A model generated the notes under the pieces. That model was not told the origin of the DNA, did no database searches, and saw only the letters and a list, made by a program, of their open reading frames with translations. DNA of 64,000 bases from Bin80 sp965208025 (GTDB taxonomy: Bacteria > Bacteroidota > Rhodothermia > Rhodothermales > Bin80), in contig OZ242302.1 of the NCBI GenBank assembly GCA_965208025.1, forward strand, positions 2,542,001 through 2,606,000. Direction: 5' to 3'. Numbering within the stretch: position 1 is the first letter of the stretch; every line of letters starts with the position of its first letter. Shown in pieces: positions 29,116 through 37,576 of the stretch. A program made the translations under genes and the position numbers.

Positions 29116-30404
29116 GACGTTTTCTTCACTGGTCCCCGCGCCAAGGACTGATGGGCGCTGGTAAAACCGTGTGATGACATCGCCGCAGAGATAGAAAGCT
29201 CTCCCGACAGTACAAGGGCGGCGCATACTTCGGCAAGTGCGGAAGCATTGCCTGCCCCACCAAGTTTGAGAATCTCCAGACAGGCACGCTGGCTGGGCAG
29301 ACTCGTCCCCCCTCCAACCGTCCCGACAATGAGATTCGGAAGAGTCACCGATGCGTACAGGCAATCGCCGTCTATGCGCTCCATACGGGTCACGCCGACC
29401 GCAGACTCGGCAACACATGCTGCATCTTGACCACAGGCGATGAAGAGAGCCGCCATGGCATTGGCATAATGTCCCTGGAGTCCAATGTTCCCGCTCATGA
29501 CTCCACCAACGACGGCAGTCTGATAATAGTCCATCAGTCGGCTGGCAGTGGTTTTCAGGTGACCTCGAAGAATTTCTGGTGGAAGGACAACCTCGGCGGT
29601 CACCTTCTTCCCGCGCACATTCTGGAAAGACATGTAGGACGCTTTTTTGTCTCCTGAGTGATTCCCTTCTACAAACCAGTAATCGGGTTGGACGGGGGAT
29701 TGATCGAGAATATAACGACATACTGCATCGGTTGCAATCGTTACCATATTTTGCCCCGCAGCATCCCCAGTAATGAATTCAAAAATTAGATAGACATGAT
29801 TCCCTTCCACATTGAAACATGTCCGGATCAGGCGGCCGTGTCGCGTAGTGGAAGCAGCTATATCCTTAAAGGTGTCGGCATGCTGGCTAGCCCAAGCCAT
29901 AAACTTGCCAGTCTCAATCAAATTTTTGAAGACAAAGACAGGCGCACGAGTCACGCCCTCCCACATCATTGCTGCAGTACAGCCACCAGCTTTCGTGATG
30001 GCCGAAGCCCCCCGGCTGTAAGAGGCGACAAGAGCAGCTTCGGACGTAGCAAGAGGTACATAATAATCGCCGTTTGCAAAGAGTCCTCGTACCCGCAGAG
30101 GTCCAGCTAATCCAACGGGGAGCTTGACCGTACCAACAAAGTTTTCAATATTCTTACTGAACACGTTCATCTGCTCACGCGTCATCGCATCCAGTAATTG
30201 ATGTTTCACGGGTTCGTCCACATCAAGGACGCCCCAGCGTCGATCAACCTCTTCGGGAGAGATCGTCCCCGGTTTATCTCCCCTTGGGACACTAGGCGAG
30301 ATATTTTCTGTGGAAGGAGTCAAGTCCTTCTCTATTTCTTGTTGAGTGCGTTCGGCGAGGAGGCGTTCAAAGAAGCCCCGCACACCGCGAAGATCAGCTG
30401 ACAT
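29112..30404 (-). CDS. HMG-CoA reductase (class I-like, soluble)
   Basis: Reduces HMG-CoA to mevalonate with NADPH. The 430-residue protein has no membrane domain. All four catalytic residues line up with the class I enzyme: Glu122 (LATSEAALVAS), Lys253 (HSGDKKAS), Asp327 (ACGQDAAC) and His418 (FTSAHQSLAR). The NADPH loop appears as GDAAGQNM where the human enzyme has GDAMGMNM, and GTVGGGTSLPSQ is intact. The sequence is divergent from animal enzymes but clearly of this class. No other mevalonate-pathway gene (HMG-CoA synthase, mevalonate kinases) is nearby. The gene overlaps ubiA by four bases, and its start lies within the reconstructed end of the upstream ligase gene. Confidence 0.93.
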   Translation of the reverse strand: MSADLRGVRGFFERLLAERTQQEIEKDLTPSTENISPSVPRGDKPGTISPEEVDRRWGVLDVDEPVKHQLLDAMTREQMNVFSKNIENFVGTVKLPVGLAGPLRVRGLFANGDYYVPLATSEAALVASYSRGASAITKAGGCTAAMMWEGVTRAPVFVFKNLIETGKFMAWASQHADTFKDIAASTTRHGRLIRTCFNVEGNHVYLIFEFITGDAAGQNMVTIATDAVCRYILDQSPVQPDYWFVEGNHSGDKKASYMSFQNVRGKKVTAEVVLPPEILRGHLKTTASRLMDYYQTAVVGGVMSGNIGLQGHYANAMAALFIACGQDAACVAESAVGVTRMERIDGDCLYASVTLPNLIVGTVGGGTSLPSQRACLEILKLGGAGNASALAEVCAALVLSGELSISAAMSSHGFTSAHQSLARGPVKKTS

Positions 30405-30470
30405 GTTGTTTAAGTTGTTTGGTGAGAGATGGATAGTCTATTTTAGCATTATGGCGTCGGTCCACTGGGA

Positions 30471-32000
30471 TCAGGGAAGCCTTATCACTCGGTCCAGATG
30501 AGCCCAAGAAAGTTGTGAAAGTGTTTGATGCTCCGCATCCGCAGGGGCTTCAGATTTCACTTGCACAGCAAGCAGCCGCTCTCCATTGAGGGTTGCAAGA
30601 GCACTCCGTTCAATCCAATCCAACTTGCTTGCTGCGCATTCTACTGTGAAGGGGTAGATTGAGCCCCGGTCGTCCTCAATTACTGCGCCTGCGCGTCCCA
30701 GAAGCCAGAGACGGTTATGTTCATCCATATAGCCAGCATCACCAGTCCGGTGCCAGATCTCATCGTCAACACGGAATTTGGTCTCTTCATCACCGACGCC
30801 GTTCAGATAGCCAGGCAGAACATGAGGGCCATTCACAACGATTTCACCGTGACGCATGGAAGGAAGTTCAAGCTTGGCAAATTCTTGTGCGCTCATGGCT
30901 GGCAGTGGCGTATCCCATTGATTTTTAACAATTTGAAGCCGGATCTGATGCACCGGTTTTCCAACCAAAAGCCCCTTCCCGGCATACATGGCAGACCTGT
31001 CAAGGTCACTGGCTTCGTCCCAGTTCAAGTGTGAGATGGGCTCGGCTTCAGTCGAACCGTAAACCACAATCACATCCCCATGGGGCATGGCAGCATGAAG
31101 TTCCTCCAAAAGACGAGGAAAGACAGGTGCACCGCCAGTATAGAGCTTTTGGAGGGAGCCAAGTCCAACTTGTCCGTTGGTACGTTCTTTCCCCGAGCGG
31201 TCACGAGCCCCTTCAAGCAGTCTGCTGTAGAGTGCGGGGGAGCCAACCGTTCTGGTAACTTGGTGACGTTCAAGTTGTGCAAGTACAGGGCCGGGTTGAA
31301 TAAAGCCGGGTTTACGGAGGTCACACTCTGGGATGACGGAGGTGACACCCGATGCCAAGTTTGCCAAGACAAAGATGGGCAGGGTCGGCAGGTCAACCTC
31401 CGTTGGCTTCAGATCTATTGAAGCAGCCAATATCTCATGCTGAGCCCGCAGGAATCCATGGCTACGGACTGCTGCCTTGGGAGCCCCCGTACTTCCGCTC
31501 GTAAAGGTAAGCAGAGCATCATGGGATGATGGGCAGGGCGTGATTGAGTCCACAGGTTGGAGGCGGTCAAGGTTGGACCAGCGAATAGCAAAGGGAGCCC
31601 ATCCCGAAGTCACCATGTGGCATTCAATCTGGCGCAAACTCTGGAAGAGAAGTCGCAGGAGGTGGGCGCGGGCGGGTCCCAGGAAAGCTTTGGGGCGAGC
31701 GATCTGACAACACTGGTCAATGTGCTCACGTCCAGCCGAAGGATCCAGTACGGTGGCGACCAAACCAAGACGGAAAATGCCAAGGAGTGCCACATAAAGG
31801 TCAATGGAAACCGGTTGAAAGAGAAGGATCCGATCTCCCTGCGTCAATCCCGAACTCCGAAACAGTGCCGCAGCCTTGGCAGACCGCTCGGCAAGCTGAG
31901 CAAAAGTCATGGAACGGACGCTCCGACCACTCCCCTCAATGAGGGCAGGCTGATCAGGTCGTTCATCGGCCTGTTCCGTCAGAATGTGACAGATATTCAT
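30471..32000 (-). CDS. Acyl-AMP ligase (OleC-like), apparently frameshifted at its 3' end
   Basis: Adenylate-forming enzyme, 509 residues as it stands. It has the ATP motif TFTSGSTGAPKA near residue 170, YGSTEAEPI, and HRTGDAGYMDEHNRLWLLGR. It activates a carboxylic acid as its AMP ester, with CoA or an internal hydroxyl as the second acceptor. The frame stops right after HLDRVIRLP, before the C-terminal catalytic Lys motif. In the -1 frame the DNA continues PVDRRHNAKIDYP, the motif expected there, and ends at a TGA at 30394-30396, inside the HMG-CoA reductase gene. A one-base loss in the C-run at 30474-30476 would explain this. The RHNAK form of the motif is like OleC beta-lactone synthetases and their relatives. 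It starts three bases after the GNAT gene. Confidence 0.85.
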   Translation of the reverse strand: MNICHILTEQADERPDQPALIEGSGRSVRSMTFAQLAERSAKAAALFRSSGLTQGDRILLFQPVSIDLYVALLGIFRLGLVATVLDPSAGREHIDQCCQIARPKAFLGPARAHLLRLLFQSLRQIECHMVTSGWAPFAIRWSNLDRLQPVDSITPCPSSHDALLTFTSGSTGAPKAAVRSHGFLRAQHEILAASIDLKPTEVDLPTLPIFVLANLASGVTSVIPECDLRKPGFIQPGPVLAQLERHQVTRTVGSPALYSRLLEGARDRSGKERTNGQVGLGSLQKLYTGGAPVFPRLLEELHAAMPHGDVIVVYGSTEAEPISHLNWDEASDLDRSAMYAGKGLLVGKPVHQIRLQIVKNQWDTPLPAMSAQEFAKLELPSMRHGEIVVNGPHVLPGYLNGVGDEETKFRVDDEIWHRTGDAGYMDEHNRLWLLGRAGAVIEDDRGSIYPFTVECAASKLDWIERSALATLNGERLLAVQVKSEAPADAEHQTLSQLSWAHLDRVIRLP

Positions 32001-32003
32001 TCT

Positions 32004-32993
32004 TTACATCAACCTCTCATAGAGCGTGTAGCGACGTGTGGTTGTTCCGTAATGACTGGAGATGCGTCGTGATAGATTGGTTTCTTGCATGAGTGCATGA
32101 ATCGCACGCTTAAACCCCAGTTTTCGTGCAACACGTTGAACTTCATCCATTAAAATCCCGCCAAGCCCATTCCCACCATACTCTGGATGCACTGCCATAG
32201 ACTTGAGGATAACCGTGCGCATCGGTTCCCCTCGGGCCGATTCCAGTAGATCTGGAATCGCAAACATGAAGCCTACGAGACGATCATCATGCTCCATGAG
32301 AAGGACCAAGTCAGGAATTAGATGGCTACGGATTGGAGCATAGGATGTCAAGAACTCATCAAATGGAATTGGACTGTAGAGAAAATTTCGGACGAATGCG
32401 ACCACCGATAGTTCATGGATCGCCTTCAACTCATCATCAAAGCAATCCATGTTCATCGTCCGCATTGTGATGCCGTTACGCTGGAATTCGGCCCAACGCT
32501 CATCCGAGCGCGGATCAACTTGGTTAAGATCAGGATTAAGGGAAGAGGTATACGTTGCCAGAGGCGTGAACCCCGCTGCGGTGAAATGGGATGGCCACTC
32601 ATCCGGATTGTCGGGTTCCAGAAAGAAGCTTGGTTCAGTCCCGCGGTCGGTCAGGAACCGGTAGCGATGCCAAGTGGACTTATCCATTGGACCAATGACA
32701 CGCTCATGACCTCTATCCCGATGCAGGTTTGAGACGTACTCTAACAGTTGTTTGCCTGCATCTGCATTGGCTGCTGCGTAATGGCCGATCAGGCCGTCTG
32801 GTGCAGGTGCACCGTTGGCATCATACCTGTCCCACAGTGAACAGCGGGCAATGAGTTCTCCTGTCGAGTCATGTAGTACCAAATGGGAAGATGGATTGGT
32901 GAGTTGGTAGGTTTGCGCCTGCAGCGGTTCCACCAGACCCTTCTTCAATAATGTCAGATCTTCCAGACAATTGACTGTGGTGAGAGGGTACAT
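32004..32993 (-). CDS. GNAT-fold acyltransferase-like protein, first gene of the operon
   Basis: A 329-residue protein with a C-terminal GNAT domain: VILKSMAVHPEYGGNGLGGILMDE is strand 4 plus the acyl-CoA pyrophosphate loop (split here as VHPEYGGNGLGG). An N-terminal region (about 1-170) carries GPMDKSTWHRYRF and EPSFFLEPDNPDEW. The N-terminal part may be a second, degenerate GNAT fold. The acyl donor and acceptor are unknown. Its stop is three bases before the ligase start, so it belongs to the operon. About 300 bases upstream separate it from an insertion sequence, and that segment should hold the operon promoter; I could not pick out a consensus. Confidence 0.75.
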   Translation of the reverse strand: MYPLTTVNCLEDLTLLKKGLVEPLQAQTYQLTNPSSHLVLHDSTGELIARCSLWDRYDANGAPAPDGLIGHYAAANADAGKQLLEYVSNLHRDRGHERVIGPMDKSTWHRYRFLTDRGTEPSFFLEPDNPDEWPSHFTAAGFTPLATYTSSLNPDLNQVDPRSDERWAEFQRNGITMRTMNMDCFDDELKAIHELSVVAFVRNFLYSPIPFDEFLTSYAPIRSHLIPDLVLLMEHDDRLVGFMFAIPDLLESARGEPMRTVILKSMAVHPEYGGNGLGGILMDEVQRVARKLGFKRAIHALMQETNLSRRISSHYGTTTRRYTLYERLM

Positions 32994-33151
32994 AATTTAG
33001 GATTTCAGATTCGCTACCAGTGGATGGGCTGAACGGTCAGGAAAATGAAGAGCAACTCAATCAGGGCATTGGCTCAGGTGTGTGTCATTCTACGGAAAAG
33101 CTATCGTATTCTACAAATCAATAGGCCAAAGAGTAGGAATAAAAATGATTG

Positions 33152-34559
33152 GGGTCTTCAGCTTTTTAGGTGGCTAAGGTGTCAAAATTGTGATGAACGG
33201 CTATGGGATGAATTAGGTTCAGAATCAATTTTCATGTTAAATTTAGTCTGTTTTGCAGGTACACTTTACCCCCAATCAATCTATCTACTGATGTCTCTAC
33301 GTATTCAAGATATTAATCATTTCATTGGGATTGACACGAGCTGGGAGGTCTCGGAGATCACCCAAGATCGCGAGTTGATGAAGGCCGAGCTCCATGTTAC
33401 CTATTCAAAGGATTTGGTTTTACGGTGTCCTGAGTGTGGGAAAGCCTGTCCAGGGTATGACCATCGTCGTCGGAAGTGGTGTCACACCATGATCTGTGAT
33501 TATCAGACCAAAGTGGTCGCGAATGTTCCCCGTGTGAAGTGTTCGGAACATGGGATCAAGACGGTATCTGTGCCATGGGCAGAAGCACGAATGCAGTGTA
33601 CGTTCGGGTTTGAGGCGCGCGCAATTGACTGATTAAAGGATGCCAACAGTATCTCAACCGTAGCCACTCGGACAGGTACGAGTTGGAGGATGATCTCCAA
33701 CATCTTAGAGCGTGCGGTAAAACGTGGGCTTGCCCGTAGAAAGGAGGAAAAGATTGAACATATCTGTGTGGATGAACTTTCCGTCAGAAAAGGACACAAT
33801 TACTTTACGATAGTGGGGAATCCGATGAAAGGAACTGTGCTGTATGTTGCGGATGGGAATAGGAAAGAGAGTCTTGAAAGCTATTATGCTCAATGTTCTT
33901 CTACGCAGTTGTCCGATCTAAAAAGCGTGAGTATGGACATGTGGTCTGCGTACATCCACGCCACTATAGACTGGGTTTCTGGCCCATTCTCAAAGATCGC
34001 ACTGGATCGCTTTCATGTTGCCAAAAAGATTGGAGACGCGGTGGATAAAGTTCGGAAACAGGAGAACCGAGAATTGCGGAAACGAGGGGTTCTGGACCTC
34101 ACAGGAACCAAGTATGTCTGGCTGACGAATCTGATGAATATGTCGGACAAACAAAAAATCCTGTTCAAAGAGTTAAAGAATAGTTCGCTGCGAACCGCTC
34201 GTGCATGGGCAATCAAAGACCTGTCCCAGAAGCTCTGGACCTATCAAAGCCGAACATGGGCACGCAAAGGTTGGAAGCGATGGATCAATTGGGCCAGACG
34301 ATGCAACCTTGCTCCCATGAATAAGGTGGCCGAAACCGTGGATCAACATCTATGGGGGATCGTCAATGCCATCCTTCTTCGGGTCAGCAATGGGCCAGCG
34401 GAAAGTCTCAATAGCCGAATCAAAAACGTCAAAGTCCGTGCGAGAGGATACCGGAATAAGATACGGTTTGCCAATGCGATTTACTTCTATCTCGGGGGAT
34501 TGGATTTGTATCCAGTAGGCTACCAAAAACACTCAACCCACTCTTAAAGCTGTAGACCC
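33152..34559 (+). mobile_element. ISL3-type insertion sequence, inactivated
   Basis: The transposase gene is bracketed by a 14-base inverted repeat, GGGTCTWCAGCTTT (33152-33165 and, reversed, 34546-34559; 13 of 14 match). The flanks carry a near-duplicate: 33144-33151 AATGATTG against 34561-34568 ATTGATTG, with one base of slack at the right boundary and 7 of 8 positions matching. This fits the 8-bp target duplication of the ISL3 family after some decay. The size of about 1.4 kb is normal. It was inserted upstream of the lipid-type operon. Confidence 0.7.
33291..34547 (+). pseudogene. ISL3-family transposase with one in-frame stop
   Basis: The frame encodes an ISL3 transposase. It has an N-terminal zinc finger (CPECGKACPGYDHRRRKW and later PRVKCSEHG), a helix-turn-helix, the catalytic core with HICVDELSVRKGHNYF and the Asp-His block IALDRFHV, and a C-terminal ESLNSRIKNVKVRARGYRN. 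A TGA at 33630-33632 interrupts it after RAID. The intact ISL3 transposase at 50183-51400 has AIDLLKA there, so the stop sits where a Leu codon is expected and one T-to-G change in TTA would create it. Apart from this stop the copy looks complete. Confidence 0.9.
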
Positions 34560-35010
34560 AATTGATTGACACCATAGGATCCAGCCCAAGAGCGTGAAAT
34601 CAATCCATCATGTCAATCTATAGGGTGAAGCTCTTTCTGATAAACCCCTTCAATGAGTCCACGATGGCAGATTTCTGTCCCACCACTGACTTCCTATTGC
34701 CATACATGTCTGTAAAGTAACGTACGTTCTTCCAGTAATCATCACACGCTCAATCCGGAGTGGCACTCATGGGAGGTGAAGATGACTTTATCTACCCGTA
34801 CATGGGGAAAGAGTATGCGCCTGATCAAGCATCCAAAGGGATCAAAGATCCGCGGGGCGGATCAATATATCTGGGGAACCGAAACATATTCAATGGGCAG
34901 TAAGTACACTATCGTAGGTTATTCTTGTAGAGTGAATAGCATTACAAGTCCGTTCTATTTGACCATCCAGACTACTTCAAATTTTTAATGAGACACATAT
35001 TCGGTAGAGA
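34560..35010. other. Gene-poor sequence with a possible coding fragment
   Basis: About 450 bases between the insertion sequence and the small gene at 35011. One short plus-strand stretch (about 34770-34902) reads GEDDFIYPYMGKEYAP followed by KGIKDPRGGSIYLGN in a single frame. It has protein-like composition but no start I trust and no relative I recognise. It may be the tail of a gene cut off by the insertion. Confidence 0.35.
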
Positions 35011-35334
35011 ATGACCGTAGACTTAGCCGTACATATCAAAACCAATCACCATCCTAAGCCCGTTCTACGAGCGGAGTACCGAAGCAACAATACTTGGAAG
35101 CTCGTTCCACTCAAACGGCCAAAGAAATTCCATCCTGGTGCATGGAGTACTTTGATTGCTCTTGCCAGATTAAATTTTAGGTTTGCGAAAGTTCAAGCAC
35201 TTTTGTTATCCATAGATTGGAACTGTTACCCACTTCATCCCGACCGAGCGTTAGCTGTTCATATAGCGAAGACGGTTGAGAATGGTGAAATCGTACAGCC
35301 AATGGATGAAGACCTCCTTTATCTCCTATCCTAA
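35011..35334 (+). CDS. Hypothetical protein, 107 residues
   Basis: A small basic protein with no motif I recognise; HPGAWSTLIALARLNFRFAKVQAL looks like a helix-rich centre if real, with an acidic C-terminal end (MDEDLLYLLS). Support for being a gene is the GGTAGAGA just before the ATG, which could serve as a weak ribosome-binding site, and a strong hairpin 11 bases after the stop. It stands alone in a gene-poor region beside an insertion sequence, so it could also be a chance frame. Confidence 0.4.
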   Translation: MTVDLAVHIKTNHHPKPVLRAEYRSNNTWKLVPLKRPKKFHPGAWSTLIALARLNFRFAKVQALLLSIDWNCYPLHPDRALAVHIAKTVENGEIVQPMDEDLLYLLS

Positions 35335-35345
35335 TTTTCCGTAAA

Positions 35346-35374
35346 TTCAAGTTAACAACACTTGTTGACTTGAA
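35346..35374 (+). terminator. Hairpin after the 107-residue gene, likely terminator
   Basis: A 13-base stem with one imperfect pair (arms 35346-35358 and 35362-35374) and a three-base loop CAC, followed by TCCTTTATCC. It begins 11 bases beyond the stop at 35334. The T-rich tail is modest. The following 35375-35946 stretch, about 570 bases, shows no gene or RNA that I recognise. Confidence 0.5.
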
Positions 35375-35946
35375 TCCTTTATCCCCCTTACTCCGGATTG
35401 CCCAGACCTAACAGAATGCGAAGCCCAAGAAACAGGCATCCGCATCTAGTGGGTACGGTCGGGGTTCCCGAGATTATCACTATTCGCAAGAGGGGATACC
35501 GCCATCCTGCTACGACGCTTCCCCAAACTGTAGTTTGACTGAATCCATGCAGGAAATACGAATAAACGCTATGATGTAGTTGAAACCGGCTCCCTTTGGT
35601 CTACTTCCCTGTGGATGAACGAAAAAATTATTAGTCATACGTAAACCGTAGGGGAATCATTCCAGAAATTCCTAAATTGGGAATTCATTCTCTTTTCTAC
35701 CCCATATTCCGGGTGGGAACGGGTTTTGTGGACTTGTAATGGATGTGATCATTGAGAGAATTGTAGTGACAATCTTACAAGAATCTTGTTAAATGGACTT
35801 GTTGTGAAGTATCGTTGGGGGTTTGAAATACTCGCGAATGAGCTTTGCCAGCCTCCCCCGATGTGAACTCCAATTTAGACCTGAAATGATCTCAAAGATA
35901 ACCCAGTGGTAAAGAATGCAAGGAGAATAATGATTTGGTACTTTAG

Positions 35947-36369
35947 ATGGGACGTATAATACGCACAGGAAAGACACCTGCCAAAGAGCGGAATGCACAC
36001 ATACGTACATGTGCTGAACTGCTCCGTCTACTGGCGGAAAAAGATCACTTTGATGAAGAGGCGAAGGACATGGCTGCTTTGTTTGTATTTTCGTTGCGCG
36101 GGATTTATTCCACGATAGAGCACAGTGCGGATGTGTGGGATGAGCGGAATTACTGGAAGCGCGCGGAAACGCTGCGGAATGACTGGCTTTGGAGCAGGAA
36201 AGCGGCGGATGACCTCGAGCACCTGATCCGACTGAACGTATGGGACCAGATTCCCAGTGTTCTGATGGATTTATTTCCAAAGTTTCATCAGGTCAATATC
36301 CTGAGCATCACGCGTAGTGCAGATGATTGGTGTGGAGCCTTAAGTGCACTTCTGAGGTCCAACGAATGA
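35947..36369 (+). CDS. Conserved-looking hypothetical protein coupled to yqgE
   Basis: This 140-residue protein is probably all helical and rich in Trp, Arg and acidic residues, for example RTCAELLRLLAEKDHFDEEAKD and WSRKAADDLEHLIRL. No signal peptide or membrane segment is present. Its stop overlaps the yqgE start as ATGA, so the two proteins are translated together and may act together. I do not recognise the family. The tight coupling and normal codon pattern make it a real gene. Confidence 0.7.
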   Translation: MGRIIRTGKTPAKERNAHIRTCAELLRLLAEKDHFDEEAKDMAALFVFSLRGIYSTIEHSADVWDERNYWKRAETLRNDWLWSRKAADDLEHLIRLNVWDQIPSVLMDLFPKFHQVNILSITRSADDWCGALSALLRSNE

Positions 36370-36929
36370 GAGTGCATAAGCCCATAGAATCGGGGGATCT
36401 ACTTGTTGCGGCTCCACCTGGTCAATCCAATGATCCATTCTATCGAACAGTCGTCCTGATCTGTAAGCATGACGATTCAGATGGTACCGTAGGTCTTGTG
36501 ATGAATCGTCCGACGAATGTGACCTTAGACCACTTAGTGGAACAGCCAGTTGGTAAATATGTGGTGCATTATGGGGGGCCATTAGAGCATGAGTATCTCA
36601 CCTATCTACATCAACATGGAGACGAGATTCACGAAGCCCGTCCGATCACCCAAGGGGTATTCTTTTGCAGGGACTTTGGTGATGCAGTCCGAATCGTGAA
36701 TGACCAAGAGATTACCCCGAAACATTTCCGCTTTTTCATAGGATATTCTGGCTGGGCAGTGGGGCAGCTTGAAGATGAACTCAAACAGGGATACTGGTGC
36801 CTGACTCAGGCGACACCGGATCTTATATTTTGCCGCAATCCCAATAAACTTTGGAGCTTGGTTCTGCGGAGAATGGGGGGAGAGTACGCACTTCTGGCGA
36901 ACTTTCCACATGACCTATCGATGAACTGA
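36366..36929 (+). CDS. yqgE: UPF0301/YqgE (AlgH) family protein
   Basis: 187-residue member of the YqgE/AlgH family. Markers are GDLLVAAPP near the N terminus, DPFYRTVVLICKHDDSDGTVGLVMNRP, the GGPL strand and FIGYSGWAVGQLEDELKQGYW. The family is widespread, its fold is known and its molecular role is not settled; in Pseudomonas AlgH was linked to alginate regulation. The start at 36366 matches family N termini and overlaps the upstream stop. It is convergent with folE, with five bases between the ends. Confidence 0.93.
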   Translation: MRVHKPIESGDLLVAAPPGQSNDPFYRTVVLICKHDDSDGTVGLVMNRPTNVTLDHLVEQPVGKYVVHYGGPLEHEYLTYLHQHGDEIHEARPITQGVFFCRDFGDAVRIVNDQEITPKHFRFFIGYSGWAVGQLEDELKQGYWCLTQATPDLIFCRNPNKLWSLVLRRMGGEYALLANFPHDLSMN

Positions 36930-36934
36930 GGGGA

Positions 36935-37576
36935 TTAATCTGAGTGAATTAGGCGCATGAGTTCGGCGCGTGCGGTCCCCTCAGATAAAAATGCACCACT
37001 CATTGCACTGGTGGCTGTAATCGCATTCTGCTTTTGCACGCCGCGCATGGCCATGCAAAGATGCGTGGCTTCAATGATGACGGCGGTCCCCACAGGTTGA
37101 AGAACTTCGTCAATTGCGTCTCTGATCTGAACCGTCAGACGTTCTTGCACCTGAAGGCGGCGGGCATAGGCATCAACGACTCGCGGGATCTTGCTAAGAC
37201 CTACAATATGATTTTGGGCAATATAGGCAACATGGGCCTTGCCAAAGAAGGGGATCATATGGTGTTCGCATAGACTGAACACATCAATGTCGCGGACGAG
37301 AATCATTTCGTCATACTGCTCCTCAAAGATGGCAGACCGCAGGATCGCCTTTGCATCCGTACGGTATCCCTGGGTAAGAAAGGAGAGAGATTTGGCGACG
37401 CGCTCGGGAGTCTTGAGTAAGCCCTCTCGGTCGGGTTCTTCGCCGAGCAGTCGGAGAATTTCATGAAAATGATCAGCAAGTTCGCCGATCGGATAATCCC
37501 CTTCAAAAGATGGATCCGAGTGATCCGGTTTATTTGTCGGGGCCAAAGTAGTCAGCAGAGTTTCGGGGGGTTTCAT
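36935..37576 (-). CDS. folE: GTP cyclohydrolase I
   Basis: Converts GTP to dihydroneopterin triphosphate, the entry to folate and tetrahydrobiopterin. The type IA core is complete: LCEHHMIPFFGKAHVAYI (zinc ligands Cys and His), GLSKIPRVVDAYARRLQVQERL, and the final zinc Cys in HLCMAMRGVQK. I start at the ATG at 37576 (213 residues), which overlaps the end of the upstream queD-like gene by 47 bases. A non-ATG start further in is possible because the first 30 residues are not conserved. With the PTPS-like gene it forms a two-gene pterin operon. Confidence 0.95.
   Translation of the reverse strand: MKPPETLLTTLAPTNKPDHSDPSFEGDYPIGELADHFHEILRLLGEEPDREGLLKTPERVAKSLSFLTQGYRTDAKAILRSAIFEEQYDEMILVRDIDVFSLCEHHMIPFFGKAHVAYIAQNHIVGLSKIPRVVDAYARRLQVQERLTVQIRDAIDEVLQPVGTAVIIEATHLCMAMRGVQKQNAITATSAMSGAFLSEGTARAELMRLIHSD

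Noticed and set aside
29116..29721. N-terminal extension of the UbiA frame into the HMG-CoA reductase gene
   Set aside because: The upstream part overlaps a well-supported gene in another frame and has no membrane-protein character; the ATG at 29115 overlapping the HMGR stop is a better start.
30471..30480. Programmed frameshift in the ligase gene
   Set aside because: The site CTTCCCTGA is not a good -1 slippery sequence because the re-paired codon would mismatch. A one-base deletion or sequencing error is more likely, though not excluded without reads.
455..33632. Use of TGA as a sense codon, suggested by two transposases with a single internal TGA
   Set aside because: TGA ends many intact genes here, including several at ATGA overlaps (36367-36369, 52769-52771). 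Two dead transposases are more simply explained by mutation.
33178..34573. GGTGTCAA at both sides as the ends of the first ISL3-type element
   Set aside because: Only eight bases match and no flanking duplication exists. The 14-base pair GGGTCTWCAGCTTT slightly further inside is longer, and its flanks nearly duplicate.
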